Shown: positions 10,984 through 23,160 of the stretch, piece after piece
Position numbering within the stretch: position 1 is the first letter of the stretch
How the letters are laid out: the number at the start of each line of letters is the position of its first letter
Assembly (NCBI RefSeq): GCF_900497805.2
Contig: NW_020954719.1
Coordinates: 5,701,699 to 5,765,698, forward strand
DNA length: 64,000 bases
Direction of reading: 5' to 3'
From: Vombatus ursinus
Lineage: Eukaryota > Chordata > Mammalia > Diprotodontia > Vombatidae
The notes under the pieces: model-generated
What the model was told of the DNA's origin: nothing
Databases searched by the model: none
Seen by the model: the letters and a program-made list of their open reading frames with translations, nothing else
Made by a program: the position numbers and the translations under genes

Positions 10984-11165
10984 AAGGCAGTGTGGTATAG
11001 TGGAAAGAATGCTGTACTTGGCTTCAGAGAACCTGCAGTTCAAAGCCTAGCTCTGTCACTGTGTGAGCTTTGGTAAGTTATGTAAGTCCTGTAGACCCCA
11101 GTTTCATCATCTGTAAAAGAAGTGAGTTGGACTAGGCCCCTTCTAACTCTAAATCTAAGATTCTT
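10984..11165 (+). repeat. MIR-type SINE
   Basis: GGCAGTGTGGTATAGTGGAA, CAGTTCAAAGCCTAGCTCTG and TTTCATCATCTGTAAAAGAA appear in order, the MIR/Ther1 plan from head to tail. Confidence 0.78.
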
Positions 11166-11364
11166 TCAATTCCTCTAGTCCCTAGTGCAAGTGCCCACAC
11201 CTAGTGGACAATGAATTCCCATTGTTTGATTTTCTGCTTGACCATTTCATTAGCACCACCCATTTTAGGATTAAAAGTCAAGGGAAGATTATACCCCACC
11301 TAAAAGGATTTGTGTTTTTCTGCATACTGTCTAGTTATCCTACTTCTTCTTTCCTGTGCTAATT

Positions 11365-11435
11365 AGAGGATTAAATGAGATCATCTATGTAAAGCACTTT
11401 GCAAACCTTAAAGCATTATATAAATGTTGTCATAG
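11365..11435 (+). repeat. SINE tail fragment
   Basis: The segment AGGATTAAATGAGATCATCT, AAGCACTTTGCAAACCTTAA, GCATTATATAAATGTTGTC is the well-known 3' part of an old CORE/MIR-class SINE. Confidence 0.6.
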
Positions 11436-11919
11436 TAATATGAAACATCTACTCCTTTAATATCTATGGCATAAATCTGCATTTCAAGCTTCCAACCAGT
11501 GAATATTCGACCAGCTTCGTGGTCCTTTTACATTAGGAACCATTTGTTCTTTATTGATGTGCTGTGTTATAGTTGGGATTTTTTGGTGGTTGAGTAATCC
11601 TGTCTCTTTTACCCTCCTCATTGTGGAAGCTTGCTAAAAATTCATGTGTCGGTGGACTTGGAAGAAGGTGGTGCTTCTAGAGAGCTGCCTTCCCTTCTCC
11701 ACAGTGCTCCTTACTGCTAGACATAACTCTCTTCAACCTATTAAGAAAGTGCTAGCTGTCTTTACATCTGTAGTATAAGATGCAAAACAGAAGAGTCAAA
11801 AGGACTTCTTCCACTTCAGGGAGTCTACTTCCATAATAATAATTTCCTCCTGCCTTTCTGCAGCATTTTACAACTTGTTGTACAAAGTGTTCATATCCAT
11901 TATCTCATTAGATCTACCC

Positions 11920-13328
11920 GAGGTAAGTGAACTTATCCACAGCATTCAAAACTTCTCCATTTGCTGTAACTGATGGTTCCACATATGAAAGGTGTTTTGA
12001 TGGAGCACCTTTGTTTTCTTGATGTTAACTGTTAGGCCAAAATTAGCACAAGCAGCAGAGAATTGACCCATACTTTGTTGCATCTCAGCTTCAGAGGCTG
12101 CACTGAGTGCACAATCATCTGCAAACAGAAAATCACGCACCAACACTTCCTCCACTTTGGTCGTGGCTTATAGCCTTTTAAAGTTGAAGAATTTGCCATC
12201 AGTGAGGTAACTGACCTTGATGCTGTGTTCATCCTCATTGAAAGTATTTGACAAGATGGCTGAAAACACCAAGCTAAAAAAATGGGAGCAAGCACACAGC
12301 CTTGATTCACTTCATGGGTGACTGAGAAAGCACGAGAGCATTGTCCATTATCCAGAATCTGGGCAAGCACACTGTCATGAAATTGATGTACATTTCTGAT
12401 GAACTTCTCTGGGCAACCAAATTTTGACATAATTTTCCATAAGTCCTCATGACTGACAGTATTAAAGACCAGGTCAGTTCTACCAACACTGTGTACAGAC
12501 CTCTGTTCTGCTCCTGGCACTTCTCCTTGGCAGTGTACTTTCCAGGAATGTACACACTGATAATGAGATTGATGCACTCATTGCTAGAGCTTGCTCAGTG
12601 TTTAGGAAGTTTCAAAGGAAAGTGTGGGAGAGAAGAGGTATTAGACTACCAAACTAAAGATTTACAGAGCCACTGTGCTAACCTCATTATGCCCGTGAAA
12701 CCTGGACAGTATGTCAGCACTATGCTAGGAAACTGAATCTCTTCCATTTGAATTGTCTTAGAAAGATTCTGAAGATCACCTGGCAGGAGAAGATACCAGA
12801 CACTGAGATCCTTTCTCAAACTAAACTGCCAATCATTCAAACTCTACTTTGGAGGGCACAACTCTGATGGGCTGGCTATGTTATTTGAATGCAAAACATA
12901 GGCTTGCCAAAAAAGCAATTTTATGGAGAATTCACGAAGGGCAAGCATTCTCACGGTGGTCAGAAGAAGCGATACAAAGATACTCTCAAGGTCTCTCTTA
13001 AGAACTTTAGTTGATTGTGTGACATGGGAGACATGTCACACAGGACATGTGTGACTGGCACAGGACCACTCAGCATGGCATGCCCACATCAAAGAAGGTG
13101 CTGTGGACTATGGGCAAAGTAGAATTGAAGCAACTCAAAAGAAACACAAGATGCGAAAATTTAGAGAATCCACCCCAAATGTTCACATGGACTATTTGTG
13201 CCGGACTTCATATTGACCCAAGCTCATATTGGTCTGATCAGCCATAGTTGGACACACTGAAACTTGCCTCTAGCATAGTGATGTCATTTTGGTCCTCTTT
13301 GAGAACAAAGGACAACAATCAACCAACC
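11920..13328 (+). mobile_element. RTE-like LINE copy with inverted 5' part (twin priming)
   Basis: Reverse-transcriptase sequence (GCVLAP, FLFADDCALSAASEA) reads on the minus strand from about 12534 to 11920. The immediately following ORF sequence and the 3' end read on the plus strand from about 12535 to 13328. The plus part restarts (TGTACTTTCCAGGAATGTAC) exactly where the minus part stops (TTCACTTACCTCGG), as comparison with the related copy at 29808-30483 shows. AGATCTACCC (11910-11919) and AGATCTTCCC (13329-13338) flank it, a 10-bp duplication with one mismatch. It is a dead copy with stops and gaps. The family has RT plus a C-terminal domain and a GGACAACAA tail; I think RTE-like, but the clade is uncertain. 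Confidence 0.85.
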
Positions 13329-13743
13329 AGATCTTCCCAACACCCCCTTGACATAGGTAGCAAAGAGGAGAATCTAAACCATAGAATATTGGCCACCATA
13401 TTAATGATTAGATCCATCAAGAACCCCAGACAACTAGAGAGGGTATTTAAACACTTCTACTTTTTTTAAATGCTATTTGCAACATAGGTTGTTTCTAGCA
13501 TAGATTAGAAACACAACTTCCATAGCTGGCCACTGATATAGTTGCTTAGTAAATTTAACTTACCTAGAAGATGACTCTGGACAGTATGAGGAATTTCCTA
13601 CATTTAGTCATAAATTCCCCTTTTGTGTTTCTCTGAAATCTTCCTCACTATTCCCTAGCCCTTCAAACCTGAATTTCTAGAGACTAATACACAATTCTCA
13701 AATTGTTTCTCACTAGTGTTGATCTGTCTGGATGTTCCCAGGG

Positions 13744-13936
13744 AGGCATCGTGGTGAAGGGGAGCATAAGCTAGATTTGGAGTCAAAGGCTATGGGCTTA
13801 GCTGCTTCCTACTGGTGTGACCTGGGGTGACTCACTTGATCTCTGTGGTGCCCAGTATTTTCATCTATAAAATGAAAAGGTTGGGTAAGATGAGTTCTAT
13901 GGTTCCTTCCAGCTGTAAATTTGTGATTCTCTGAAA
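13744..13936 (+). repeat. MIR-type SINE
   Basis: GGAGCATAAGCTAGATTTGG, ACTGGTGTGACCTGGGGTGA and TTTTCATCTATAAAATGAAA follow the MIR/Ther1 plan, ending in a TTCTATGGTTCCTTCCAGCT tail. Confidence 0.75.
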
Positions 13937-14500
13937 GCCTGCCCTCCAGCAAGTCTATCTCTTATATATTTAGGAGAGTTTTCAAAAGTATAAATCACGA
14001 AGTAATTTTAAGTAATCACCCTCCCCAATGAGAAAGCCCCCACTTTAGACTTTCTCAAAGGGATGGTCTTAACATGCAAAACATATAGACTTTAACTAAA
14101 ACTATGTATAATTTAATTAAACCAGTATCATGTGGTAGAAAATCTAGAATGAAAAGCAAAATAAACAAGGCAATAGTATTTTGCTCCGATCCAGGCTCTT
14201 TTCTCTATTATGCAACGTCCTACCAAGTTGCAACAATAGTTGCCAAAACTTTTCCCTAAGTTAATTATGCTCTAGTAACATAATTCTGGAGACCAGAGAC
14301 TTGAGGCTTGGGGTAAAGTCAGAAGTTTTGCGAGCACACTGCCCTCTTTTGTATTGGATCCCATCACTGGAGGTGCCAGAACCTGGCACAAGACTACTAT
14401 TTTCATTGGAACTCTGCCCATTGCTTCCAAACCAGGAATTGCCCCAAAAAGGAGTAGAAGGTATTCAATGTACAATGCAGATCAGGTATGGGAGAGGGAT
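13937..14500. other. unannotated intergenic stretch
   Basis: I see no exon, RNA gene or confidently named repeat here. Confidence 0.4.
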
Positions 14501-14529
14501 TTATTTCCTGTACATGAAAGAAATGCCCA

Positions 14530-14795
14530 AAACACAAGACTCACAAGCACATATTGACAAAGAGTAACTTATAACTCCTCATACTCTTCCAGGAGATTTA
14601 TGCTTGAAATATTAAAACATGAAGCATTTTGCTGAATGGCCATTTCACTCTCATTTAGGCTGTGCGTTGTCCACATGTTTTGACAACTCATTTCACATCT
14701 TGGGCTCATTCTACTGGGAGTGGTCTTCTCTGAGAAGGGTGTAGTTGTATAAAACTTCAGCTGCCAGTAAGCCCTTACTGAGGAATGTAGAATTT
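14530..14795 (+). repeat. left member of an old direct-repeat pair (LTR-like)
   Basis: It shares an ordered series of blocks with 16540-16820: ACTCACAA, AGTAACTTA, CATGAAGCA, GGCATTTCAC-like, CTTGGGCTCAT, and TAAGC..TAACTGAGG-like. The copies are heavily diverged and about 2 kb apart in the same direction. An ancient LTR pair is one reading; two copies of an unnamed repeat is another. Confidence 0.4.
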
Positions 14796-14851
14796 TCCAA
14801 TATAACCCCTCCTGAAAAATCTATCTCTTAAGATCTATATTCAGTTACCTG

Positions 14852-14873
14852 TGGCGGCGGGGGGGGGGGGGCG
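14852..14873. repeat. G-rich run
   Basis: A GGCGGC unit followed by about 12 consecutive G, an isolated guanine tract prone to slippage and assembly error. Confidence 0.8.
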
Positions 14874-15469
14874 GTACAGGACACACAAATAGAAATGACT
14901 GCCAAGAGTCAACAGGTGCTTATTGCCATTTATGAGTGGAGAGTGGGTGAGGCAGAAAGAAGACCAGTCCTTCCTTTTAGGAAGTCCAGTAGAGTCTCAC
15001 AGAGTCCCCATTATGTTCAGCAGAAGGGAACAGAGAAAGCACCAAAGGGCAAAGAGTCACTCTTTTTAATTTCTACTCCGTCTACTCTTTTTGGCTCACT
15101 GGCCAATTCTTTTAAACACAGTTTGTGTCACAGAGACAGGACCAAAGATTGTTTCATCATCTTAAAGACAAGTCCTTCAGCACAGCACCTATGTCCCTAA
15201 AAGTAGCCAGAAAGGCTCCGAGCATATGCTCATATTATGGTATATGCTGTAATCCAACCCCTGCTGCATTCCACTTAGGTCTCTGGCTTGATTTTCCTCT
15301 GTTGTGTTTTTGAAACATTCACAGCAGAAAGAGAAGAGGCTTCCATCTGTATATGGGAAAGCTGAGTTAGTAACAAGCAGAATTCACCAAGCAAAAGTAT
15401 AAAAAAGATAATATATCTGTTTCTTTTCAGAAAGTTGGTATCTTTGAGGCTGCTGCTGAATGTCATTAA

Positions 15470-15635
15470 GATGGTACCACTGAGGGAGCATTAAACTAGG
15501 AATCAAGAGTTTCAGTTCTATAACTGACACATTGTTTGACCTTTTATAAATTAACCTTTCTTGGCCTCAATTTCCTTTCCTATAAAATAATGGGGTCATA
15601 CAGAATGATCTCCAAGATGTCTTCAAGTTTTAAAA
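15470..15635 (+). repeat. MIR-type SINE
   Basis: AGGAATCAAGAGTTTCAGTT, CTCAATTTCCTTTCCTATAA and ATGATCTCCAAGATGTCTTC match the central and 3' parts of MIR/Ther1. Confidence 0.65.
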
Positions 15636-16539
15636 TAGTCTGTGACATTTTTCTTTCTCACAAGGGCAAACAATCTCTGCTTCCCAAAGATTTATGCCCA
15701 GTTCAAGTGAGATATTTGTGTATATAATCACAGTAATGGGGGCTACAAAGAAAAATTAGTTCTGAGAAAGCCCAATGTAAGCTCTAGAGAGGGTGATGGT
15801 TTCTGTTGTCCTTGGGTATCCTAATCTCCCCTCTTCTCCATCATATTTTCCAGGGAGAAATACCACTTTCTAAACCAGGTTAGAGGTAGTGATGATCCTC
15901 ACTTTAGGTTTCTAGAACACATAATTCATAAGACTGCACTACTTTAAGATCTGCCATTTTGCAAAGAGGGTTTGTCGCATCAACTGTAGCTATCTGCATT
16001 CTTGAAACTATCCTGAAAACCTGATACATTCCTACGCAGCTTATCTACTACTCTTCCATTTGTTCCATGAGAGAGTTGTCCTTCTCCATATCAGAGAAAC
16101 TCTGCAAAACTGTTCTGGGTTGGGAATGTGCAAGGAGGGAACACCAATGTTGGAGAGGGAGAGAATGAACATTTGTCTCCCCTTTAATCCAGCAAAACAA
16201 ATCTTCCCTATTTCATTTCCTCTTTCCTGATCTGTAGTGCACACTGCTCCTAACACCTAACCCCCCCCAAAACAAAACAAGCTTCTTTCACTCATCCTCT
16301 ATTACCATTAAAGGGCCACTTCTCAGCTTTGGGACCATACACACAGAAAGGCCCTGTCTTGGGGGAGCCTGGCCTCTGAAGGAAGTGGGGAGACTTTCTC
16401 AAATTGTGTAGCTCTCTTCACCCCCATGTTAAAGGCAAGAAAAATCTCATTAAGCTTAGATCTGGCTCATATATAGGGTCTTCTCAAAGCAGCAGCATCC
16501 CTCACTCCACCCCTATTGTGTTTTCTTGATACAAGAAAC
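15636..16539. other. unannotated intergenic stretch
   Basis: No gene or confident repeat is visible. The stretch lies between the two members of the LTR-like repeat pair and could be remains of an internal region, but I see no coding motif. Confidence 0.35.
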
Positions 16540-16820
16540 TCACAAATATGAATAAACAAAGACTTTAACAGCAGTAACTTAGAAATACTGTTACAGTCTC
16601 CAAGGAAATAGGGACTTAACAGCAAATCATGAAGCAGCCTGTGGGACTGCTAAATTGGCATTTCACATTCTACCTTAGCTCTGCACTGTCCAAGCAGTTT
16701 CCAAGTCCTATCCAGCCAGGCTTGGCTTGGGCTCATACCACTGCTGGAGGTGATCATCTTCACTAAGAAGTATGAGGTTGCAAAGCACTTTCCCTATTGT
16801 AAGCTCTAACTGAGGGGCCC
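16540..16820 (+). repeat. right member of an old direct-repeat pair (LTR-like)
   Basis: This is the counterpart of 14530-14795, with the same block order but about a third or more of bases changed by eye. No matching terminal nucleotides or duplications could be fixed. Confidence 0.4.
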
Positions 16821-18520
16821 ATGAGCTCTACAGAAAGAGAAAAGAAATAAGGAGACAAGTCAGGACCTCTGAAACTCACAAGATTGCCTCCAAGGCTGGA
16901 CCTGACCATCTCAGGATTGCTATTTGGTCACCTATTCTCAGGGAAGGAGCACAAGAAGCAGCCAGGGCCCCAAGGCCCAGGCTCAGCCTCACCCAAGTCA
17001 GCATGTGTTTTAGATGCCATGAGCTCACAATTTCCATGCTGTTATAGTGAAGAAGGGAAGAAGAGTTACTTAACCACACATTTTGGAGAGTTGATAGAAA
17101 AGTCAGAGTGGGATATGTCTCATTTTTTTAAGCTGACGCAATACCCTGCCCCTATAACAGGATGGAGGAGAAAGAAAAAACCAAGAGACCACTCAGGGAT
17201 GTTGGCTGCAACATCCCAAAACACCAAACCATTCAGTGGTGAGCCCTGGAAATTGTCAGGAGAACCCAGTACACTCTCCAAGGGATGACCCCTGCAGGTC
17301 CATCCTCATGTCTAATACATTGGATATTCTCCAATCTGACTTGTTCATTTCTCATATGAATGGAAATATTTATACAGCGGTTAAATAATCAGAAGGATTA
17401 GGGTAGTTCTTGGCATGACTGCAGGTACTTAGGTTGAGGAATATAAATCTAGGAAGGCTTCTTTGAGGAGGGAAATATTGAACAGATTTTTGAACAGAAG
17501 GACTAAGGAGATTTGGGGAAAGGGAAAGCTTCTGTGAATGGGAATTTGGACATGGAGACAGGGATAAGTTTGGGTTGCTTCAGAGGCATGAGTTAAACTA
17601 AGCAGGCTGCAGACACTGAGAGCCAAGTTTCTTCCATGCTCATATACTCTAAAATTGCCTGGAAAAACCTTTGTCTTGCTTATAAAACATTTCATTGGAT
17701 CTATTATGGAATTCACAGATGTAAAATAACTAGTCTGTATAGCATATTTGGTCACTTCTGGAAGATTGAAAGTTCTTCCTATTACATATGAAAAATTAGC
17801 ATCCGTGTACATATCACTAATATAGATGTAGTTGCTTGTGTTTTTTTATTTCCTATTCTTTATGTTTACATTACATGTGATCTTAAGTATTTGCACATTT
17901 CCTATTTCTCAGCAGACTGGAAGCTCCCCTAGGGCAAAAACTATCTCTCTTTTTTTTTCCTTCCCCCCACCCCATCCAAATACAAGATTTCATTTCAGGG
18001 TGTTGATTGACAGTGTGACTGGTGTTTCTGTTTTCATGCCTGACCCTGAGCATGACCTAGAAATCTGATAATGATATTTTGCTTGTCACCATTGCTTTTA
18101 TAACTGTTTGACAAGAATTAGTACCCATCTTTCTCTGATGGCTGTCTCTGGCTGATGTCCCGGGTTCTGAGTTACAAGCTGAGTTTCTTGCCAGGTGAGC
18201 CCTGTGTACCTAACGGTCCTAAGATTTCTTAGGTTTTTCCTTGGGTAGACAGCTCCTCTGTTCTCCCAACTGCTTCAAAACTTCTTTTTCTGCTCTGAGT
18301 GTGGTCTTCTGGACTGAGAGACAGTACAGAGAAAAGTATGCTTTCTTTTAATCTATAGTGACTTACTTCTTGAAATCTTACTAGCCAGAAATCAACAAAG
18401 TAGACTATCTACTTAACCATTTCCTGCCTCAGTGGCATCACCCTTTTCTTCCATAGGAAGTCTGACTTCTGACCGTAACTGATTCCCATGTTACTTCTTC
18501 TAGGAGAAGAAAGTTTTATT
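16821..18520. other. unannotated intergenic stretch
   Basis: The part at 17440-17560 (GGAAGGCTTCTTTGAGGAGG) recalls the unassigned long repeat seen at 45.9-46.7 kb. The part at 17880-17950 (GACTGGAAGCTCCCCTAGGG) resembles an L2 3' end. Otherwise I see nothing. Confidence 0.35.
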
Positions 18521-18522
18521 TA

Positions 18523-18537
18523 ATAAAAAAAAAAAAA
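18523..18537. repeat. A-rich run
   Basis: A TAATAAAAAAAAAAAAAGC run followed by GGGCAGG repeats. No element with this as its tail could be recognised upstream. Confidence 0.6.
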
Positions 18538-18559
18538 GCAGGGGCAGGGCAGGGCTCCA

Positions 18560-20815
18560 CATGAGCCTTTCTCAATTCCCAACTAAAGCAAAAGCAGAGG
18601 AAAAAGAAAACAAGAGCCTAATGGCAGTTTGAAGCTCTCTAGGAGATAAACATAAGGAGAAAGGTTGTAACAAGGTTGCAAGGGGGAATTAGCAGAGGCA
18701 CTCCCTAACCCCTTCAAACCCAAAGGACCAGGGAACTTTCCATGAAGCTGAACGTGCTCTAGGCTGTGTGAAGCACAACTTCTAATTGGTCATTTGGTTC
18801 CCGGGACTGGTATGGCATTGAAGATGATTGGCTACTGAGCTAAGAAGAGCTACCCCCTTAGTAGGTTATGAAACGATAAGGAGGCTCTACTACTCTTTTG
18901 AGCTCCTCACTTTGGGGCCCTGCCAGCCTTCTCTTGGACTTTCAGCAAGTGGAAAATGGAATTTCTCTCCTTTTTACTCTATCCCAATGGCAATGGAGGC
19001 TAATCTCACATGGCAGCAAGAACATGTGCTTACCTAAGTGAGCCTGAGACTGGTCCTCAAGTCCATGGTCATGTCCAGTGTTTTGAATTCCCTGACCACG
19101 GGAATCCTGAGAAATCCACTCTTGGTGTAACCTCAGGAGTTCAAAAGGAAATGGTCACTGACAGGCCTACCCTGAACTTAAAATGACTAAAAAGCCATGC
19201 CTCGCTGGTCAAAAGATCTGGATCTGAAAGAAGTTGCTTAGACAGTGCAGGCCTGAGGTGAAAATGGAATGCCTGTCAGTAGTCCTACAAAGCACCGTTA
19301 TTTTCAAGGAGATTATAATGATAATGATGGTATTGTTTTATATTAAGAATCTGGTAGTATATGCTTATGAGGCTTTTATGTCTTAAATTTAGTTTTGTTG
19401 TTGAGGAGGAAATAAATAATTGTTCTATATCCAATATCTACTTTGTACATTGAACTCAATTTCTAGAAGGGACCCTTGTAAGCTGTTTTGGAGAAAGCCT
19501 GTACATGAGCCATACTTATTTTGTTTTAGAGATTTTCATCAGAGTTTTAACTTGGAGGAGGGGGAATAACCAGCCCGAGGGGGAATAACCAGCCCAAGGG
19601 TGCAAGAAAACCCTGTCTCTTCTTTTTGGGGTCAGGTGACCCCAGGCTCTGGGTGAATCCAGAGCAGAGCTCCTTGTTGGAGTGCCCCTTTACCCTGACT
19701 GTGGGTGACAAAGTGAGCATTCAAATACTTTGGAAAGAATAATGAGTCCGTAAGCGATAGAGCAGATGGAAAATTAAAAAGCCTTACCTAAATAACTGCC
19801 CCAGTGATCTTTCCCTTTGGGGGAGGGGGCTTTCTCAGCTCTGATCTGTACAGTCTGTACTACATTAATTCACATGTTGCCTTAGAGCTGTTCTCTAGGT
19901 ATTTGATAAATACACAAATATCTATATTCATCTACTTTTGTATCTCTCATGGTGCCTCGTATACTACAGGGTACATAGACAAGAGGCCCTTGATAAATGT
20001 CAGCTGAATGGAATTGAACTGAAATGAACTGAATTAAACAAACCCGTCAAAGCCAAATTATTTGAATTATTGTTTTTTCTGTACTCGGACTCTGAAAAAG
20101 GTGGGGAGGAAGTTTAGAAAGAACAACCTTAAAGGATGGTTTGGAAATGAAGCAAATGGGGAAAAAGAGTAAAATCCAAAGGAGACATAACTTAGAACTC
20201 ATTAAGCCCTTTACACTGCAAAGCCTTGTTCTGTGGCAAAGGAATAAGCAGTTCTGAGGAGGAAGGAATAGTGTTTATTAGCAGCAGGGATATTTTTCCA
20301 AGACATGTCATCAGGGGAAACAGCAGTTTCTTTCAGTGTCTATCCCAGACTAGACATGCCCTCAATTTTCAAACACTGCTCTTTTTTTTTTTTACTGCTT
20401 TTTCCAGAGCTTAAGAAAATTTATGATTAAGAAAAAACTATTAAAGGTCAACTTTTCATCAATACTTTACAAAGACATGCAGATATATACACATTAACTC
20501 AAATATATACATATATATGATTTTGATGTTACACAACATATATGTATGTGTGTGGATAAAAATATAGTGATACAGTGCTTTTCAGGTACACTAGGGAATA
20601 GCTATACCAATCCCTATTGTCTCATCTTATTTATTTATCTTATTTATCCCCTCTCTTTCCAGATTCAAGGGCAGTCTATTGAGCGTGCTCTGAATTGCTT
20701 GCATAATAAATTAACAAATTTGCAGAAACATTCTGTAAATTGTTTGTTCCCTACCCCAATATACACTGGGGAGATTTCTTCCTCCATGGGGTAGTTTCCT
20801 CTCTAGCAATTTCTT
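18560..20815. other. unannotated intergenic stretch
   Basis: It holds a short tandem duplication (GAGGGGGAATAACCAGCCC twice, 19558-19597) and an L2-like 3' end near 19930-20030 (TGGTGCCTCGTATACTACAG, TGATAAATGTCAGCTGAATG). No gene is visible. Confidence 0.4.
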
Positions 20816-20819
20816 TTTT

Positions 20820-21240
20820 TTCCTTTTCTTTTCTTGATAATTAATTTATTTATTTTTAGTTTTCAACATTCATTTCCATAAGATTTTGAGTTTTAAATTT
20901 TCTCTCCCTCCTATGCCTTCTCCCCACCCCCACCCACCCACCCAAGACAGTGTGCCATCTGATATAGTCTCTACTTATACATTCATATTAAGTATATTTT
21001 CCCATTAGTCATGACATAAAGAACAATTACAACTAATAGGAGGAACCATGAGAATGAAGCAATAAAACAAAACAACAAAGGAAAAGGAGAGCAAATAGTA
21101 TGCTTCCATCTGCATTCAGACTCCATAGTTCTTTCTCTGGATGTGGATAGCAATTTCCATCATAAGACTTTTGGAGTTGTCTTAGATTCTTGCATTGCTG
21201 GGAAGAGCCAACCTCTGTCACAATTTCAAACCACAAAACT
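20820..21240 (-). mobile_element. L1/HAL1 3' end fragment
   Basis: Antisense TTTTCAACATTCATTTCCAT, CTCTCCCTCCTATGCCTTCT, CATCTGCATTCAGACTCCAT and TTTTGGAGTTGTCTTAGAT match, in the same order, the 3' region of the HAL1 copy at 32.9-33.4 kb. It is severely 5'-truncated. Confidence 0.8.
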
Positions 21241-21394
21241 TATATATTTAGGCAAAATCACTATCAATGGCCATGTAATTTATTAGTAGTATCAAGTTAT
21301 TTAAAAACTCAGAGAGACATTGAAATACCCTCCCAACAACTCTAACAGGGTTTGTGAAGAAAGGGTTTCAGATTTAAACTTTAGAGAAAGTCGG

Positions 21395-21715
21395 GAGAAG
21401 AAAGGAGCTGATAACTAGACTTGGTTCTCAATAACTGGGACAACTAGATATTCTCTCACTACTATGGTTAAGCAAACTTGCTTTTAAAAATGTTAGGTGG
21501 ATTATAAGTGTTTCATTTCATTCCAGTTTCAGACCCTAATCTACCAGAGGACAGACCTGAGTCATTAAAGTTGGTAGTAGAAATTCGATGGCATGCTGGC
21601 TTGCATTTTAGTCAGAATGAGGGGAAGAGCTATGACTACGAGGAAGACAGAGGTATCAGATGGCTAATATGGCACCATGGCACCCTGTGACAAGAGCCCT
21701 ACTTGTGATATATAG
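21395..21715 (+). repeat. left member of a second LTR-like repeat pair
   Basis: GCTGATAACTAGACTTGGTT, CTCAATAACTGGGACAACTA and CAGACCCTAATCTACCAGAG recur in order at 22598-22665 and 23660-23720, separated there by SINE insertions. It could be the LTR of an ancient, eroded element. Confidence 0.4.
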
Positions 21716-22741
21716 TCTTCTCAGTGAAACAAAAAGAAGGCCCTACTGACACAGAGTGATTAATGTAGTGGGTGCTGGAGGAAGGCAAAGAAAACACCAA
21801 ATCTACCATTCCCTGGTTGTTATTAACGATCATAGAGAATCCGAATTAATAGCATAAGAAAGCTGCCTGTAAACTGCGCTAGTGCATTCACCCGCTAAAA
21901 GAGCTCTTCGTTTTTAAGGATTGTAATGAAAGCAGAACAGGACTGGTAAAAAGGGCATTGCTTATAGGTGTGTGGACTGGTAGGCTTCAGTTAGGAAATG
22001 ATAAGTAGGAAGTACAGACCCAAATGTTTTGCTTGAAAATTTACTGCAAATCACTGAGATCAGGACCATAAGACTTATGACTGATAGTAAAAGTGAGAAT
22101 GAGACTTGGGAGCCAATAGTAAGAAAGCACAGAACTTATCCTGTTAATGTCCCCCAGAATGTGACTTTCTTCTTATGAGAAAAAGAACTTTTGCCACCAA
22201 GAAACTGGAAAGATTGTAAGAGAAGTTTAAACAGCTACATTATGGTTCACTTAAGCAGTAATTGTGGAGGGCCTGGTCCAAATGAACCAATTCAAAGACC
22301 TCAGCAAAAAGTACCACAGGTTTAGGGAACTCTTAGAAGACATACTTTTGCAGAGTCAATTAAGTAAGTTAGATACCCCAGACGGAAACCATCCTTTGGC
22401 CCTTTTTGGTAGCTAAGATGGATATATCTATCCCTCACAAAGATAGGTTCTATTGTAGGCAGCTCCCCAGTGGGGTTCTGAAAAAGAGGGACTCAAGTTT
22501 CTAAAGAAAAAGGGTTTGAGAAATTGGATTTATTGTCACAGCACAACCCGTCAGGCCCTATAACTAGCCTGAGCTTCCCTCTGTTAGATCTCTCCTTTAG
22601 TTGCTGATGACTAGATTTCATTCTCAATAACTGTGACAACTTGCTATCCTTTTGGGTCAAGCCCTGCCCAAATTGCATCAGGCTATTAAGGCAGCAGAGC
22701 CCCTACTTGCTTTAATCAATCAATAAATTTTTCTTCTTCTT

Positions 22742-23160
22742 GTTGTTATTGTTGTTGAGTCATTCCAGTTGTGTCCAACTTTTTGTGACCCCATTTGGGG
22801 TTTTCTTCAATGCAATTTTTTTGTGTGTGTGAGGCAATTGGGGTTAAGTGACCACAGCTAGGACGTGTTACAGTGTTTGTGTCTGAGACCAAATTTGAAC
22901 TCAGGTCCTCCTGACTCCAGGGCCAGTGCTCTATCCACTGTGCCACCTAGCTGATCCCCCAGTTGGGGTTTTCTTGGCGAAGATACTGGAGTGGTTTGCC
23001 ATTTCCTTCTCCAGCTCATTTTATAGATGAGGAACCTGAAGCAAACAGGGTTAAGTGACTTACCAAGGGTCACATAGCTAGCAAGTGTCTAAGGCTAGAT
23101 TTGAACTCAGGTCTTCCTGACTCCAGGACTGGCACTCTATCATACCACTTAGCTGCCCAC
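22742..23160 (-). repeat. long-form marsupial SINE interrupted by another SINE
   Basis: The outer copy begins TGTTGTTGAGTCATTCCAG (complement of the RTE-type tail), stops at GGGGTTTTCTT (22807), and resumes with GGGGTTTTCTTGGCGAAGAT at 22965. It ends in the tRNA-like head (ACCACTTAGCTGCCCA). The interruption is a younger short-form SINE. Confidence 0.88.
22808..22962 (-). repeat. short-form SINE inserted in the SINE at 22742-23160
   Basis: It runs from a T-rich end (complement of the A tail) through GAGGCAATTGGGGTTAAGTG to GCCACCTAGCTGATCCCC. The 13-bp target duplication TTGGGGTTTTCTT lies at 22795-22807 and 22963-22975. The order of insertion is thus certain. Confidence 0.9.
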
